Below, piece after piece: positions 63,174-64,000 of a stretch of 64,000 nucleotides of DNA. The notes under the pieces are model-generated. The model was not told the origin of the DNA and searched no databases. It was given only the letters and a program-made list of their open reading frames with translations. The DNA is from Actinomadura sp. J1-007 (lineage in GTDB: Bacteria; Actinomycetota; Actinomycetes; Streptosporangiales; Streptosporangiaceae). Each line of letters starts with the position of its first letter. The first letter of the stretch is position 1. The translations under genes and the position numbers were made by a program. The stretch covers positions 2,604,001 to 2,668,000 of the forward strand of contig NZ_WING01000001.1 of NCBI RefSeq assembly GCF_009793335.1. The letters are read 5' to 3'.

Positions 63174-64000
63174 GAAAGTCGTCCTTTCGTCGGACGGTTC
63201 CGTGAGAGCACGTCATGCGGGCGGCCCACCCGTCGAAGCGCCGCACGCCCCTCATTAAGGCCGGTGCGGCGAACGACGGGACCCGCGCGGCAGTGCGCCC
63301 CGTCGCGGAACCGATCGTCCTGCGCCGCCCACGCTGATCACGCTAAGCCCGCGAACGCCACGAATCCGGAGTGCTCAGGGACGGCCCAGGGTGCGTTCAG
63401 GGTCGCCTCAGGGTCCGCTCCGCACACCCGCCCGACACCCGCTTCGACAGAGGCGTACGGACCGCGAGCGGATGGGCGGTGACGGAACGCGCTAACGGAA
63501 CGGTGTGCTTTGGACGCCCGCCCTCGGGCACGAGAGGGCACGCCCCTAAGCGGACGCGCGAGAACGGAGCGGTACCGCGCGGACGCCCCTCGCTAGGAGG
63601 TAAGCGCCGCTCGGACGCAGACACGCGCGGACGGATCAGTGCCGCCGGAGGCCCGCCCTCAGCGCACGAGGCATACAGGCCCCAAAGCAGACACGCGAGC
63701 GGGAATTCAGGGTGGCCAGACGTTCTCATAGGGAGTTGAACGGCGCTCGGCGGGGCGGCGGCGGGTGGACGTTCCGGCGTTGGGGGTGCCCCGGAGTTGG
63801 GTGGTGAGGGTGGAGGGGGCATGATCGTTTCTTGTCCTCCGGAGGGCCCGTAGACCTCTGGAGGCGGCTGTTCTCCGGTGGTGGCCCGTCACCCCGTCGG
63901 AGGACGCGCCCTCCGCCCGTCCGGCGCGCGCGGCCGGTGGAACGCCCACCCGCGGATCAGCCGGCCGCCCCGGGCGGGCGGAGGGCATCGCGCAGCACCT
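63174..64000. other. Gene-poor window end
   Basis: Beyond the degenerate repeat, I see a 12-bp inverted repeat (GCCCTCCGCCCG at 63908-63919 and its complement at 63975-63986) but no gene I can support. Minus-strand open frames at 63397-63822 and 63707-63988 have low-complexity Pro/Arg sequences. Confidence 0.45.
63499..63705. repeat. Weak 64-69 bp degenerate repeat
   Basis: Units beginning AACGGTGTG (63499), AACGGAGCGG (63563), ACGGATCAG (63631) and CGGGAATTC (63700) each contain GCCCGCCCTC or GACGCCCCTC and end with ACGCGNG. Conservation is low. No gene covers it convincingly. Confidence 0.35.

Noticed and set aside
63397..63988. Minus-strand frames near the window end
   Set aside because: Low complexity, no start signal at a good distance, no domain.

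Overview
The window is from a high-GC actinomycete, most likely a Streptosporangiales member such as Actinomadura. That placement is inferred from the gene families, not from a marker gene: a mycothiol-dependent maleylpyruvate isomerase family enzyme, XRE/DUF5753 regulators paired with DUF397 and an RsbW-like ATPase, two DUF574-type SAM methyltransferases, ECF41 sigma factor with a carboxymuconolactone decarboxylase, and an EACC1 protein. GTG and TTG starts and strong purine-rich ribosome sites are common. Most of the window is ordinary chromosomal accessory sequence with short operons.

Left part (1-8050). A membrane metallophosphoesterase is followed by tRNA-Glu(TTC). The last bases of that tRNA recur, with one mismatch, at 8028-8043, and between the two copies lies a foreign segment: a decayed VirB4-type conjugation ATPase, a truncated IS5-family transposase, an IS256-family transposase tail, and an intact type III restriction-modification pair (Mod, Res). 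This looks like the remnant of a tRNA-inserted integrative element that now mainly carries a defence system; no integrase is visible.

Middle (8500-50640). In order: a secreted three-repeat protein; a peptidase E-like enzyme; a GbsR/MarR-type regulator divergent from a DUF4097 protein and a DrrA/DrrB-like ABC exporter; ECF41 sigma factor with its carboxymuconolactone decarboxylase; three secreted cell-wall enzymes, two of which share an almost identical I36-inhibitor-like N-terminal domain; a DNA-binding membrane protein with an NBR1-like Ig domain; a PLP decarboxylase with an AraC regulator; a class A beta-lactamase; methyltransferases; exporters; a TetR/MBL-hydrolase/alpha-beta-hydrolase operon; PadR; an XRE-DUF397-ATPase set; a MerR-thioredoxin operon; a transketolase-like TPP enzyme; and an XRE-ImmA/IrrE gene with a partner.

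Defence island (50764-56022, minus strand). Three genes of visibly lower GC: a PLD-nuclease/helicase/DUF3427 protein, a small EACC1 protein, and a 550-residue protein joining a caspase-like protease, an SRA (modified-base-reading) domain and an HNH domain. The EACC1 and caspase genes overlap as GTGA. I think this is the most novel item in the window: the domain combination suggests a protease/nuclease effector gated by recognition of modified DNA.

Right part (56100-64000). L,D-transpeptidase, an AlkB-like dioxygenase, a tRNA-like gene with a nine-base anticodon loop, a large uncharacterised protein, a cytochrome P450, the mycothiol-dependent enzyme behind a 58-60 bp tandem repeat, and a secreted tripeptidyl-aminopeptidase-like hydrolase.

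A quality issue affects interpretation. About ten genes are broken by what looks like one missing base in a C or G run of 4-6, and there is a 47-base poly-C run at 36646-36692. Each such frame is restored by adding one G or C, so I treat these as probable sequencing errors rather than dead genes and give their full extents as CDS.
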